A stretch of DNA of 64,000 bases from Rubellimicrobium sp. (GCA_019454835.1 JACFNP010000003.1:1-64000), one strand, 5' to 3'. Counted from the first letter of the stretch, positions 25,263 to 34,759 are shown. Numbers and translations: made by a program. Notes: a model not told the origin generated them from the letters alone.

Positions 25263-25350
25263 GCCCGTGTGGTGGAATGGTAGACACCGGGGACTTAAAA
25301 TCCCCTGGCCCGGAGGGGCCGTGCGGGTTCGAGTCCCGCCGCGGGCACCA
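25263..25350 (+). tRNA. tRNA-Leu (TAA)
   Basis: The 88-base tRNA has a long variable arm (TGGCCCGGAGGGGCCG). Its acceptor stem is GCCCGTG/CGCGGGC, the anticodon stem GGGGA/TCCCC holds loop CTTAAAA (anticodon TAA), the T-loop is TTCGAGT and CCA is encoded. Confidence 0.97.
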
Positions 25351-25374
25351 GATCACCGGGGCGAACGGCATGTT

Positions 25375-25461
25375 CCGTCATTGCGAGGCGCAAGCCGAAG
25401 CAACCCCGAAGGCATTGAGCAAGCGGTCGGGGTTGCTTCGCCTGTCGGCTCGCAATGACGG
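25375..25461. repeat. Family 1 palindrome (first of a tandem pair)
   Basis: The outer arms are intact. The inner left stem GAAGCAACCCCGA pairs with TCGGGGTTGCTTC. The loop is AGGCATTGAGCAAGCGG, a variant also seen at 40728 and 38134. Confidence 0.9.
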
Positions 25462-25473
25462 TGCGCTTTTTCC

Positions 25474-25564
25474 CCGTCATTGCGAGGAGGCGCAGCCGAC
25501 GAAGCAACCCCGATGGTGCGTGTGAGCGGTCGGGGTTGCTTCGGCTTGCGCCTCGCAATGACGG
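25474..25564. repeat. Family 1 palindrome (second of a tandem pair)
   Basis: This is a complete copy 12 bases after the previous one. The loop is TGGTGCGTGTGAGCGG. It ends 10 bases before the stop of the convergent membrane-protein gene. Confidence 0.9.
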
Positions 25565-25574
25565 AACAGGGCGT

Positions 25575-26447
25575 TCACCCGAACACGCCCGCCGCGCGGC
25601 CGATCAGGATGAAGGCCCGTGCGGTGCGGGTGCCCGACAGGGCGATCAGTTCCTCATCCGCCGCTTCAGGTTCAAAATGTGAAAGAATCCGGTCGAAAAG
25701 CCGCAGGAAATGGTGCGCGGTGTCGCGGAAGATCATGTCCTCGCGCATCCGCCGCATGACGGCGCCCAGCGCCGCGCGGTCGTCCAGCCCGCCCAGTTGC
25801 GCCACCGGATGCCCGCGTTCGCCCTGGGCAAAGCGGCGCCAGATCTCGGGCCGGGCCTGGTCGGGGGCGAGGTCGTCCATGTAGATACCGTCCTGCGACA
25901 GCAGCGTCAGCGCATCCTGCGCGGCATGGATCAGTTGCCGCACCTCGCGGTTGCCCAGCGCGCGGCGCAGCGCGGCGATGCCTTCGGCGTCCTGCTCGTC
26001 CTCGGGGAAGTTCAGCGCCCGCACCAGATCGTCGCGGGCAAGCGGCGCTTCGGCCTCGGGCGCGGCAAGCGCAAGCTGCGGTTCGGGATCGGCGGGGGCC
26101 GCAGGCTGCGCGGGTGCTGCGACCGGCGGCGGTTCCGCAGCCTGCGGCGGTGGCGGCGGCGCGGTGCGCGCGGGCGAGGCCAGCCCCTGCAATTCGGCCA
26201 CTGCCCAGGCGAGCCGCGCCCCTTCGGCACCAAGCAGCCGCACCGCGCGCGACAGCACCACGGCCAGCGCGATCACCGCAGGCGGCAGCAGGACAAGGAT
26301 GATCGCGGCCAGCCCGCCACCGGCCCGCACGGCCCAGACGCCGCCGACGACCAGCCACAGCACCGCCGCCAGCAGCAGCAGCACCTCGGGCCCGCTGATC
26401 CCCGGCGGCGCGGGCGGCGGCGGCCTGTATCCGCGTCCGGCCATCAT
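25575..26447 (-). CDS. Hypothetical membrane protein with Pro/Ala-rich linker
   Basis: This 290-residue protein is not assigned to a family. After a proline-rich start (RPPPPAPPG) there are two adjacent hydrophobic helices at about residues 18-40 and 46-66. A Pro/Ala-rich linker spans ~90-130 (AAPADPEPQLALAAP). A soluble alpha-helical domain follows from ~135 to 290 (DDLVRALNFPEDEQDAEG, ALTLLSQDGIYMDDL). The layout suggests a membrane-anchored cytoplasmic domain. It ends 21 bases downstream of greA in the same direction and is probably co-transcribed with it. Function unknown. Confidence 0.72.
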   Translation of the reverse strand: MMAGRGYRPPPPAPPGISGPEVLLLLAAVLWLVVGGVWAVRAGGGLAAIILVLLPPAVIALAVVLSRAVRLLGAEGARLAWAVAELQGLASPARTAPPPPPQAAEPPPVAAPAQPAAPADPEPQLALAAPEAEAPLARDDLVRALNFPEDEQDAEGIAALRRALGNREVRQLIHAAQDALTLLSQDGIYMDDLAPDQARPEIWRRFAQGERGHPVAQLGGLDDRAALGAVMRRMREDMIFRDTAHHFLRLFDRILSHFEPEAADEELIALSGTRTARAFILIGRAAGVFG

Positions 26448-26467
26448 CCGCGCCCCCTGCCCCGGCC

Positions 26468-26938
26468 TTAACTGTAGGTGATGGCGACGATCTCGTAGCC
26501 GCGCTCGCCGCCCGGCGTGCGCACCTCGACACTGTCGCCGACATCGCGCCCGATCAGCGCGCGGGCCAGCGGCGACTTGATGTTCAGCCGCCCCTGCTCG
26601 ATGTCGGCCTCGTATTCGCCGACGATCCGGTAGGTCTTTTCCTCGTCGGTCTCCTCGTCGACCAGCCGCACCGTCGCGCCGAACTTCACCGACCCCGACA
26701 GGCGCGCGGTGTCGATGATGTCCGCAAGACCGATCACGCCTTCGAGCTCCTTGATCCGCCCCTCGATGAACGCCTGCTTTTCCTTGGCGGAATGATATTC
26801 GGCATTCTCGGACAGGTCGCCATGCGCCCGCGCCTCGGCGATGGCGGCAATGATCGCGGGGCGCTCGACCGTGCGCAACTGCTTCAGTTCGGCATCGAGC
26901 TTGTCGTATCCGGCGCGGGTCAGGGGAATCTTGTCCAT
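26468..26938 (-). CDS. greA: Transcription elongation factor GreA
   Basis: This 156-residue GreA stimulates RNA cleavage by backtracked RNA polymerase. The N-terminal coiled coil (residues ~8-75) has the tip acids in ARAHGDLSENAEYHSAKE, and the C-terminal FKBP-like domain runs from ~80 (KFGATVRLVDEETDEE, SPLARALIGRDVGD). Length and motifs are standard. It is transcribed away from the ETF:ubiquinone oxidoreductase gene and followed by the membrane-protein gene. Confidence 0.96.
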   Translation of the reverse strand: MDKIPLTRAGYDKLDAELKQLRTVERPAIIAAIAEARAHGDLSENAEYHSAKEKQAFIEGRIKELEGVIGLADIIDTARLSGSVKFGATVRLVDEETDEEKTYRIVGEYEADIEQGRLNIKSPLARALIGRDVGDSVEVRTPGGERGYEIVAITYS

Positions 26939-27048
26939 GGCGGCAGTCTTTTCGGGCTTCGGCTGAGGTTCACGGAGATAAGGCGGGGCCGGTGCGCGGA
27001 GTCAAGGTCACCGGGACGCGAGACGGGCAATCGGGCAGACGACATCCT

Positions 27049-27139
27049 CCGTCACCCGCGAGGCGAAGCCGAAGCAACCCCGACCGCTCACCCACGACAT
27101 CGGGGTTGCTTCGTCGGCTTCGCCTCCTCGCAATGACGG
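27049..27139. repeat. Family 1 palindrome
   Basis: The complete copy has the left end changed to CCGTCACCCGCGAGG and an intact right arm. It lies in the ~300-base gap between the divergent greA and ETF:ubiquinone oxidoreductase genes; the rest of that gap shows no gene. Confidence 0.88.
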
Positions 27140-27242
27140 CGGGTGCCGCGCGCCCGGTTCCCCTCGCGCCGCCCGTGTGCCGTTCCGGTTGATGCGCGCC
27201 TGCGCTTGGGCTAGGCGAGGTCAACGGGCGAGGAGGCATGTC

Positions 27243-28889
27243 ATGGCGGGCGAACGCGAGGCGATGGACTATGATGTCGTGATTGTCGGCGCCGGGCCTT
27301 CGGGCCTGTCGGCGGCGATCCGGCTCAAGCAGATCGACCCCGATCTATCGGTGGTCGTGCTGGAAAAGGGGTCCGAGGTCGGCGCGCATATCCTGTCGGG
27401 CGCGGTGCTCGACACGTCCGGTCTGGATGCGCTGCTGCCCGACTGGAAGGCTCTGGGCGCCCCCGTGACCGTGCCGGTCACCCGCGACGATTTCTGCATC
27501 CTCGGCGAGGCCGGGCGCATCCGCATCCCCAATCTCGTCATGCCGCCGCTGATGGACACCCATGGCTGCTATGTGGTCTCGATGGCCAATGTCTGCCGCT
27601 GGCTTGCCGAACAGGCCGAGGGGCTGGGTGTCGAGATCTTCCCCGGCATGTCCTGTTCCGAGCTGGTCTTTGGCGACGACGACCGCATCGCGGGCGTCGT
27701 GGCGGGCGAGTTCGGCCTGAACCCCGACCGCAGCCCCGGCCCGAACTACGAACCCGGCATGGAGGTGCGCGGCAAATACGTGCTGCTGGCCGAAGGCGTG
27801 CGCGGCTCGCTGTCGAAACAGGTGATCGCCAGATTCGGCCTTGCGCAGGGACACGAGCCGCAGAAATTCGGCCTCGGCATGAAGGAAATCTGGGAGATCG
27901 ACCCCGCCCGCCACCGCCCCGGCCATATCACCCACACGATGGGCTGGCCTCTGGGCGGCAACGCGGGCGGCGGCGGCTTCATCTACCATATCGACAACAA
28001 TCAGGTGTTCGTGGGCTTCGTGGTCCATCTCGATTACGCGAACCCCTGGCTTTACCCCTACATGGAGTTCCAGCGCTTCAAGCATCACCCGATGCTGGCC
28101 GAACTGCTGAAAGGCGGGCGGCGCGTGGCTTACGGTGCGCGGGCGATTTCCGAAGGCGGCTGGCAGGCGCTGCCCGATCTGGCCTTCCCCGGCGGCGCGC
28201 TGCTGGGCTGTTCGGCGGGCATGGTGAACGTGCCGCGCATCAAGGGCAATCACAACGCCATGCTCTCGGGCATCGCCGCCGCCGAGGCCGCCGCCGCCGC
28301 CATCGCCGCCGGGCGCGCGGGCGACACGCTGGTTGAATACGACGCGGCGGTACGCGAGGGGCCGGTGGGCCGTGATCTGAAGCCGGTGCGCAACGTGAAA
28401 CCGCTTTGGTCGAAGCTGGGGCTGATCGCGGGCATGGGGCTGGGCGGCTTCGACATGTGGGCGAACACGCTGTTGCGGTTCTCGCCCTTCGGGACGCTGA
28501 AGCACGGCAAGAACGACGCGCAAAAGACCGGCAAGGCCGCCGATTATCCGAAGATCGACTATCCGAAGCCCGACGGGGTGCTGTCCTTCGACCGGCTCAC
28601 CAACGTGGCCTTCTCGGGCACCAACCACGACGAGAACCAGCCCGCCCATCTGGTGCTGACCGACCCCGACATCCCGATCCGGGTGAACCTGCCGCTCTAC
28701 GGCGAACCGGCGCAGCGCTATTGCCCGGCGGGGGTGTACGAAGTGGTCGGCGAAGGCGCCGACGCGCAGTTCCGCATCAACTTCCAGAATTGCGTGCACT
28801 GCAAGACCTGCGACATCAAGGACCCCTCGCAGAACATCACCTGGACCACGCCGCAGGGCGGCGACGGGCCGAATTACCCGAATATGTGA
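27243..28889 (+). CDS. Electron transfer flavoprotein-ubiquinone oxidoreductase
   Basis: This 548-residue membrane-associated flavoprotein passes electrons from reduced ETF (acyl-CoA and amine dehydrogenases) to ubiquinone. The N-terminal FAD motif is VVIVGAGPSGLSAAIRL. The ubiquinone- and membrane-binding part is in the middle (GWPLGGNAGGGGFIYH). The C-terminal 4Fe-4S cluster uses Cys in RYCPAGVYE and CVHCKTCDIKDP. Length equals the family. The ATG at 27243 has GAGGAGG upstream. It is monocistronic with repeats on both sides; no etfAB is in the window. Confidence 0.95.
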   Translation: MAGEREAMDYDVVIVGAGPSGLSAAIRLKQIDPDLSVVVLEKGSEVGAHILSGAVLDTSGLDALLPDWKALGAPVTVPVTRDDFCILGEAGRIRIPNLVMPPLMDTHGCYVVSMANVCRWLAEQAEGLGVEIFPGMSCSELVFGDDDRIAGVVAGEFGLNPDRSPGPNYEPGMEVRGKYVLLAEGVRGSLSKQVIARFGLAQGHEPQKFGLGMKEIWEIDPARHRPGHITHTMGWPLGGNAGGGGFIYHIDNNQVFVGFVVHLDYANPWLYPYMEFQRFKHHPMLAELLKGGRRVAYGARAISEGGWQALPDLAFPGGALLGCSAGMVNVPRIKGNHNAMLSGIAAAEAAAAAIAAGRAGDTLVEYDAAVREGPVGRDLKPVRNVKPLWSKLGLIAGMGLGGFDMWANTLLRFSPFGTLKHGKNDAQKTGKAADYPKIDYPKPDGVLSFDRLTNVAFSGTNHDENQPAHLVLTDPDIPIRVNLPLYGEPAQRYCPAGVYEVVGEGADAQFRINFQNCVHCKTCDIKDPSQNITWTTPQGGDGPNYPNM

Positions 28890-28900
28890 GGGGGCGCGCG

Positions 28901-28991
28901 CCGTCATTGCGAGGCGCAAGCCGAAGCAACCCCGACCGCTCACATGCAACATCGGGGTTGCTTCGTCGGCTGCGCCTCCTCGCAATGACGG
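28901..28991. repeat. Family 1 palindrome
   Basis: This complete copy starts 11 bases after the ETF:ubiquinone oxidoreductase stop. Its loop is CCGCTCACATGCAACAT. Confidence 0.9.
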
Positions 28992-29296
28992 GGGATGCCC
29001 GTCGAATTGTCCGAACTGTGAACGACACGCCCGGCAGATGAGTGTTGATTTCATTGCCCGGCTGTGTCAGCCTGAACCTGCACCCGGCTCAGGGCATATG
29101 CCAACAAAACCGGGCGACGTGCAGAAACTGGTCGCGCAAGGGCCAAAGAGTTCACACTGATTTCGGCAGCCGGAAGGACAGGCCGACAGAACGGGACTGA
29201 AATTGTCGTCGGCAGGCTGGAAACGCCGCCTTGACGAAATTTGCTCGTGGCAGAACCGCCTTTCATCACGCTTCAGCCGGACAATCGGCATATGTT
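28992..29296. other. Intergenic stretch without recognisable gene
   Basis: These 305 bases lie between two family 1 repeats. Base composition is visibly less GC-rich than the surroundings and none of the short reading frames has codon bias or a ribosome binding site. Nothing was recognised; it may be a decayed gene or a foreign fragment. Confidence 0.4.
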
Positions 29297-29386
29297 CCGT
29301 CATTGCGAGCCGAAGGCGAAGCAACCCCGACCGCTTGCACACAACATCGGGGTTGCTTCGTCGGCTTCGCCTCCTCGCAATGACGG
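29297..29386. repeat. Family 1 palindrome
   Basis: This is a complete copy with inner arms GAAGCAACCCCGA and ATCGGGGTTGCTTCG. It is the first of two copies before aroC. Confidence 0.9.
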
Positions 29387-29417
29387 GGGAGGAGATGGTC
29401 GGCGGCGCCCGCAAATC

Positions 29418-29506
29418 CCGTCATTGCGAGGCGAAGCCGAAGCAATCCACGCCGGGCGCGCGGTTGTGATGTGGATTGCCACGTCGCCTTCGGCTCGCAA
29501 TGACGG
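29418..29506. repeat. Family 1 palindrome, AATCCA loop subtype
   Basis: The outer arms are conserved but the inner stem is GCAATCCACG with TGTGGATTGC in place of GCAACCCCGA/TCGGGGTTGC, so both sides of the stem have changed together. The same subtype is at 36958 and 57180. Confidence 0.88.
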
Positions 29507-29587
29507 AACATGCCATCTGCCTTCCCTCCGCTGAACCACCTTGGCCCGCGCCGCGCCCTGCCGTAAAGCAGGCGGCAGGAGGCGCCC

Positions 29588-30700
29588 ATGTCGTTCAACA
29601 CCTTCGGTCATGTCTTTCGCATGACAACCTGGGGCGAAAGCCACGGCCCCGCCATCGGCGCCACGCTGGACGGCTGCCCGCCGGGCATTGCCCTGTCGGA
29701 AACCGACATCCAGCCCTGGCTCGACCGCCGCCGCCCCGGCCAGAACCGGATGATGACCCAGCGGCGCGAACCCGATGCGGTGCGCATCCTCTCGGGCGTG
29801 TTCGAGGGCCGCACCACCGGCACGCCGATCCAGCTTTTCATCGAGAACACCGACCAGCGCTCGAAGGATTACGGCGAGATCGCCCATGCCTTCCGCCCCG
29901 GCCATGCCGACCTGACCTATCACCTGAAATACGGGCTGCGCGACTATCGTGGCGGCGGGCGGTCATCGGCGCGCGAAACCGCCTCGCGGGTGGCGGCGGG
30001 CGGCGTCGCGCGGCGCGTGCTGGCCGAACTGCTGCCCGACCTGCGCATCACCGGCTACATGGTGCGGATGGGCGAAAAGGTGATCGACCGCGCGCGGTTC
30101 GACATGGCCGAGATCACCCGCAACCCGTTCTGGTGTCCCGATCCGCAGGCCGCCGCCGAATGGGCCGACTACCTCGATTTCATCCGGGGCCGCGATCACA
30201 ATTCGGTCGGCGCGGTGGTGGAAGTGGTGGCCTCGGGCGTGCCTGCGGGCCTCGGGGCACCGCTTTACGGCAAGCTCGACGCCGATCTGGCGGCGGCGAT
30301 GATGTCGATCAACGCGGTCAAGGGCGTCGAGATCGGCGCAGGCATGGCGGCGGCGGAACTGACCGGCCGCGACAACGCCGACGAGATCACCGGGACGCAG
30401 GACGGGCAGCCGGTGTTCGCGTCAAACCACGCGGGCGGGATTCTGGGCGGCATCTCCAGCGGCCAGGATGTGGTGGTGCGCTTTGCGGTAAAGCCGACCT
30501 CGTCGATCCTGTCGCCACGCCGCTCGATCCGCGAGGACGGCACGGCCCTGGACCTGAAAACCAAAGGCCGCCACGACCCCTGCGTCGGCATCCGCGCCGT
30601 GCCGGTGGGCGAGGCAATGATGGCGCTGGTGCTGGCCGACCACCTGCTGCTCGACCGCGCGCAGACCGGGGGGGTGCGGGGGCGGATCGGCGAGGGGTAA
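29588..30700 (+). CDS. aroC: Chorismate synthase (AroC)
   Basis: This 370-residue enzyme converts EPSP to chorismate with reduced FMN, the last step of the shikimate pathway. The signatures are [18 protein letters not shown] near residue 16, [36 protein letters not shown] and the C-terminal [12 protein letters not shown] and [18 protein letters not shown]. It is full length; the ATG at 29588 has AGGAGG upstream. It stands alone between repeats and a convergent HU gene. Confidence 0.96.
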   Translation: MSFNTFGHVFRMTTWGESHGPAIGATLDGCPPGIALSETDIQPWLDRRRPGQNRMMTQRREPDAVRILSGVFEGRTTGTPIQLFIENTDQRSKDYGEIAHAFRPGHADLTYHLKYGLRDYRGGGRSSARETASRVAAGGVARRVLAELLPDLRITGYMVRMGEKVIDRARFDMAEITRNPFWCPDPQAAAEWADYLDFIRGRDHNSVGAVVEVVASGVPAGLGAPLYGKLDADLAAAMMSINAVKGVEIGAGMAAAELTGRDNADEITGTQDGQPVFASNHAGGILGGISSGQDVVVRFAVKPTSSILSPRRSIREDGTALDLKTKGRHDPCVGIRAVPVGEAMMALVLADHLLLDRAQTGGVRGRIGEG

Positions 30701-30745
30701 GGCCGCAGCCCCGCCCCCGTCATTGCAAAAAGCCACCCCCCGAAC

Positions 30746-30774
30746 AAAAAAGGCCGCCCCCCAAGGGGACGGCC
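30746..30774 (-). terminator. Rho-independent terminator of the HU gene
   Basis: On the minus strand GGCCGTCCCC-TTGG-GGGGCGGCC is followed directly by six T residues. It lies 22 bases after the HU stop codon. The bases just before it on the plus strand hold a remnant of a family 1 left arm (CCGTCATTGC, 30717). Confidence 0.85.
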
Positions 30775-30795
30775 CTCATGCGCGGTGCGGGCCTT

Positions 30796-31083
30796 TCAGC
30801 CGTTCACGCTTTCCTTCAGCGCCTTGGCGACGGTGATCTTCACCACCTTGTCGGCGTCCTTGTGGATCATCTCGCCGGTCGCGGGGTTGCGGACCTGGCG
30901 GGCCTCGCGCGAGCGGCAGTAGATCTTGCCGACGCCGGGCAGGGTCACGGCGCCGCCGGCGCTGACCTTTTCGGTGATGATGCCGGCCAGCGCGTCGAGC
31001 GTCGCGCTTGCGGACTTCTTGTCGCTGCCGGTCGCCTCGGCCAGCGCGGCAACAAGCTGTGCCTTGGTCATCTGGTCTGCCAT
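30796..31083 (-). CDS. HU-family DNA-binding protein
   Basis: This 95-residue histone-like protein bends and packs DNA. The N-terminal helical part is TKAQLVAALAEATG. The beta-arm region is PGVGKIYCRSREARQVRNP, followed by TGEMI and a C-terminal helix. The arm deviates from the common GFGTF form (GVGKI, with a Cys), so this may be a secondary HU paralogue rather than the main one. The start at 31081-31083 has AGGAG upstream. A strong terminator follows. Confidence 0.9.
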   Translation of the reverse strand: MADQMTKAQLVAALAEATGSDKKSASATLDALAGIITEKVSAGGAVTLPGVGKIYCRSREARQVRNPATGEMIHKDADKVVKITVAKALKESVNG

Positions 31084-31212
31084 GTCCACTCTCCTGTTGG
31101 GCCGGGGCCGTGCGGCCCCTGATGCAGTTGATTCAAGATCGCGCCTAGCTGCACAAGAAAACGTGAGGGGATGCAAGCAAAAACCGCATTCTGAGCATGA
31201 AAAACAGGGCTT

Positions 31213-32685
31213 TCAGAGGAAAGCCGTCTCCTCGAAGCTGCGCAGCTTGCGCGAGTGGATGCGTTCCAGCGGCATCTCGCGCAGCCGCTCCATCGCCCGC
31301 ATCCCGATGCGCAGGTGGCGGCTGACCTGGGTGTGGTAGAATTCCGAGGCCATGCCGGGCAGTTTCAGCTCGCCATGCAGCGGCTTGTCGGACACGCAGA
31401 GCAAAGTCCCGTAAGGCACCCGGAAACGGTAGCCGTTGGCGGCGATGGTGGCGCTTTCCATGTCCAGCGCGATGGCCCGCGACAGCGACAGCCGGTGCAC
31501 CGGGCCGGACTGGTCGCGCAGTTCCCAGTTGCGGTTGCCGATCGTGGCCACGGTGCCGGTGCGCATGATGCGCTTCAGTTCAAACCCCTCCAGTTCGGCC
31601 ACGTCGGCCACCGCATCCTGCAGGGCGATCTGGATTTCGGCCAGGGGCGGGATCGGCACCCAGACCGGCAGGTCGTCGTCAAGAACGTGATCCTCGCGCA
31701 GGTAGCCGTGGGCGAGGACGAAATCGCCCAGCCGCTGGCTTTCGCGCAGGCCCGCGCAATGGCCGACCATCAGCCAGGCATGGGGGCGCAGCACCGCGAT
31801 ATGATCGGTCGCGGTCTTGGCGTTGGCGGGGCCTACGCCGATGTTCACCAGCGTGATGCCGTTCCCGTCGGGTCGTTTCAGGTGATAGGTCGGCATCTGC
31901 GGCAGGCGCGCCGGTTCGGGCAGCGGCGCGTCGGGCGTGGTGATCTCGGCGTTGCCGGGGCCGACGAAGGCGGTATAGCCGCTGTCGGGATCGGCCAGCG
32001 CCATGCGGGCGCAGGATTCGAATTCGCCGACATAGAACTGGTAGTTGGTGAACAGGATGTGGTTCTGAAAGTGATCCGGCCGCGTCGCCGTGTAATGCGC
32101 CAGCCGGGTCAGCGAATAGTCGATCCTTTGCGCCAGAAAGGCCGCCAGCGGGGCCGAGCCGTCCGGGTGGCGCCAGTTCTCGCCGTTCACGATCTCGTCG
32201 TGGATCGTGGCAAGGTCGGGCACGTCGAACACGTCGCGCAGGGTGAAATCCAGCGCGCCGTCCTGCGGCACGGTCAGTTCGGTGCGCGCGGCCAGCGCGA
32301 AATGCAGCGGAATCGGCGTATCCGAAACGCCGATGCTGATCGGCTGGCCGTGGTTGCGCAGAAGCAGGCCGAGCTGCTGTTCGAGATAGCTGGCGAACAG
32401 GCGCGGGCGGGTGACGGTGGTGGAATAGACCCCCGGCCCCGCGACATGGCCGAAGGCAAAGCGCGAATCCGTCAGCGCCCAGGTGGTGACGGTCAGCCGG
32501 ATTTCGGGATAGCAGGCGCGGATGCGCCCGGCGGGACGGCCCTCGCGCAGGGTGTCGGCGAAGCGGCGGCACAGGAAGGCCACCGCCTCGTCGTAAAGCG
32601 CGATCAGCCGTTCGACCGCCGCACGCGCGTCGGTGAAATCCTCGTGCGGATGCAGCGGCGGGGTGTCGATCCCGGCAGGCGTCAT
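31213..32685 (-). CDS. amn: AMP nucleosidase (Amn)
   Basis: This 490-residue enzyme hydrolyses AMP to adenine and ribose 5-phosphate. The long N-terminal regulatory domain (residues ~1-190) precedes a nucleoside-phosphorylase fold with the phosphate/ribose loop VNIGVGPANAKT, MVGHCAGLRESQRLGDFVLAHGY, and the purine-site ALDMESATIAANGYRF. Length matches bacterial Amn. It overlaps ade by 4 bases (ATGA), so adenine released here is passed on to a deaminase made from the same mRNA. The last codons end 130 bases before the HU gene. Confidence 0.95.
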   Translation of the reverse strand: MTPAGIDTPPLHPHEDFTDARAAVERLIALYDEAVAFLCRRFADTLREGRPAGRIRACYPEIRLTVTTWALTDSRFAFGHVAGPGVYSTTVTRPRLFASYLEQQLGLLLRNHGQPISIGVSDTPIPLHFALAARTELTVPQDGALDFTLRDVFDVPDLATIHDEIVNGENWRHPDGSAPLAAFLAQRIDYSLTRLAHYTATRPDHFQNHILFTNYQFYVGEFESCARMALADPDSGYTAFVGPGNAEITTPDAPLPEPARLPQMPTYHLKRPDGNGITLVNIGVGPANAKTATDHIAVLRPHAWLMVGHCAGLRESQRLGDFVLAHGYLREDHVLDDDLPVWVPIPPLAEIQIALQDAVADVAELEGFELKRIMRTGTVATIGNRNWELRDQSGPVHRLSLSRAIALDMESATIAANGYRFRVPYGTLLCVSDKPLHGELKLPGMASEFYHTQVSRHLRIGMRAMERLREMPLERIHSRKLRSFEETAFL

Positions 32686-34484
32686 GCGTTCCCCTCGAAC
32701 AGGTCGGTCACCTCGAAGCGGGTCACGTCGACCAGCCCCATGTCGGAAATCCGCAATTCCGGGATGACGACCAGCGCCAGCAGCGAATGCTGCATGTAGG
32801 CGTTGTTCAGCGTGCAGCCGCAGTCCTGCATCGCCGCCACCATCGCCTGCGCCTCCTGCGCGACCTGCACGGCGGGGGCGTCGGACATCAGCCCCGCAAT
32901 CGGCAGCCGCACCAGCGCCAGCTCGCGCCCGTCCTTCCAGACGGTGACGCCGCCGCCGACCTCGGCAAGCCGGTTCGCCGCCGCCGCCATCATCGCCGGG
33001 TCGGTGCCGACCACGATCATGTGGTGGCTGTCATGCGCCACCGTGGACGCCACCGCCATGTTGCCGGTGTAGCCGAAGCCGGACACGAACCCGTTCACCA
33101 CCTTGCCGGTGGCGCGGTGGCGTTCGACCAGCGCGATATGGCAGACCTCGCCCGAAGGCTGGACGCGGCCCTCGGTCACCGGCAACTCGAAGGTCAGCGC
33201 GCGGGTCGGCGCCTGATTTTCCACCACGCCGATGACGCGGGCACGCACGGCATTGGCGCCGGGCGGCGCGGGGACCGCGAAATCATCCGCCCCGAGCATA
33301 TGCCCCAGATGCACGGTGTTGCGCGCCCGTTCCGGCCAGTCGTAGCGCGGGCATTCCACCAGCAGGCGCCCGGCTTCGGCGACCTTCACCCCGCGCGCAA
33401 AGACCACCTCGACCGGCAGGTCGCGCAGGTCCGACGTGAGGATCACGTCCGCCCGCCGCCCCGGCGCGATGGAGCCCAGTTCGCGCTCAAGCCCGAAATG
33501 GGTGGCGGTGTTGATCGTCGCCATCTGCAACGCCACCAGCGGATCGCAGCCGCAGGCAATCGCATGACGCACGACGCGGTTCATGTGGCCGTCGTTCACC
33601 AGCGTGCCGGAATGGCTGTCGTCGGTGCACAGGATGAAGTTGCGCGGGTCCAGCCCCTTTTCGGTGACCGCCGTGATCTGGCTTTCGACATCATACCAGG
33701 CCGAACCCAGCCGCAGCATCGCCCGCATCCCCTGCCGGACATTGGCGATGGCGTCGGCCTCACCGGTGCCCTCGTGGTCGTCGGCGGGGCCGCCCGCCGC
33801 ATAGGCATGGAACGGCACGCCGCGGTCGGGGCTGGCGTAATGGCCGCCCACCACCTTGCCCGCACGCATCGTCGCGGCAATCTCGGCCAGCATCTTCGGA
33901 TCGCCGTTGATGACGCCGGGATAGTTCATCATCTCGCCCAGCCCGATGATGCCGGGCCAGCCCATCGCCTCGGCCACGTCCTCGGGGGTGATCTCGTAAC
34001 CGGTGGTCTCCAGCCCCGGCGCGGATGGTGCGCAGGACGGCATCTGGGTGAAGATGCTGACGGGTTGCAGCATCGCCTCGTCGTGCATCATCCGCACGCC
34101 ATCAAGGCCCAGCACGTTGGCGATCTCGTGCGGGTCGGTGAACATCGTGGTGGTGCCATGCGGGATCACCGCCGCCGCGAACCCGGCAGGGGTCAGCATC
34201 CCCGATTCGATGTGCATATGCGCGTCGCAAAGGCCGGGGACCAGGTAGCGGCCATCAGCCTCGATCACCTCGGTTTCGGCACCGATGCAATGCGACGCAT
34301 CCGGCCCGACATAGGCAAAGCGGCCCTCGGCGACCGCGACCTGCCAGCCGTCCAGAACCTCGCGGCTCTGGACGTTCACCAGACGGCCGCCACGAATGAC
34401 CAGATCAGCCGACGCGCGACCCGCAGCGACGGCGACCAGACGGGGCGCGACTTCGGCCCAAGCTTTCAACTTGTTCGTTTCCAT
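32682..34484 (-). CDS. ade: Adenine deaminase (Ade)
   Basis: This 600-residue amidohydrolase converts adenine to hypoxanthine and ammonia. The metal-binding motif is GLCDAHMHIESGMLTPAGFA. Later ligands lie in EMMNYPGVI, GGHYASPDRG and LCTDDSHSGTL, and the C-terminal region holds NMAVASTVAHDSHH, as in AdeC/YfdE-type deaminases. The ATG at 34482-34484 (METNKLKAW) was chosen because the upstream extension has no family similarity. It is first in the ade-amn operon; together the two drain AMP into the hypoxanthine branch of purine salvage. Confidence 0.94.
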   Translation of the reverse strand: METNKLKAWAEVAPRLVAVAAGRASADLVIRGGRLVNVQSREVLDGWQVAVAEGRFAYVGPDASHCIGAETEVIEADGRYLVPGLCDAHMHIESGMLTPAGFAAAVIPHGTTTMFTDPHEIANVLGLDGVRMMHDEAMLQPVSIFTQMPSCAPSAPGLETTGYEITPEDVAEAMGWPGIIGLGEMMNYPGVINGDPKMLAEIAATMRAGKVVGGHYASPDRGVPFHAYAAGGPADDHEGTGEADAIANVRQGMRAMLRLGSAWYDVESQITAVTEKGLDPRNFILCTDDSHSGTLVNDGHMNRVVRHAIACGCDPLVALQMATINTATHFGLERELGSIAPGRRADVILTSDLRDLPVEVVFARGVKVAEAGRLLVECPRYDWPERARNTVHLGHMLGADDFAVPAPPGANAVRARVIGVVENQAPTRALTFELPVTEGRVQPSGEVCHIALVERHRATGKVVNGFVSGFGYTGNMAVASTVAHDSHHMIVVGTDPAMMAAAANRLAEVGGGVTVWKDGRELALVRLPIAGLMSDAPAVQVAQEAQAMVAAMQDCGCTLNNAYMQHSLLALVVIPELRISDMGLVDVTRFEVTDLFEGNA

Positions 34485-34553
34485 GTGCCATTTGTTCCAG
34501 AGTTCCCCCGCAACGCAAGCCCCGCTGGCGGCAAAGGCAGGGCGCGGCACATT

Positions 34554-34687
34554 CCGTCATTGCGAGGAGCCGCAGGCGACGCGGCAACCCCGATGTCGTG
34601 CGCGAGCGGTCGGGGTTGCTTCGGCTTGCGCCTCGCAATGACGGGGTTTGCGGGCGGCCCCGCCAAACGCGCCCCTCGCAATGACGG
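34554..34687. repeat. Family 1 palindrome with an extra right-arm fragment
   Basis: A complete copy lies at 34554-34644 (loop TGTCGTGCGCGAGCGG). An orphan right end, CCCTCGCAATGACGG, follows at 34673-34687. It lies between the divergent ade and uvrB genes. Confidence 0.88.
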
Positions 34688-34759
34688 CGGCAAGCCCCCA
34701 CATGGCCCCTGCCCCGCCACTGTGCGACAATAGCCCGCCGCTGCCGCCCGAGTCGTCCG

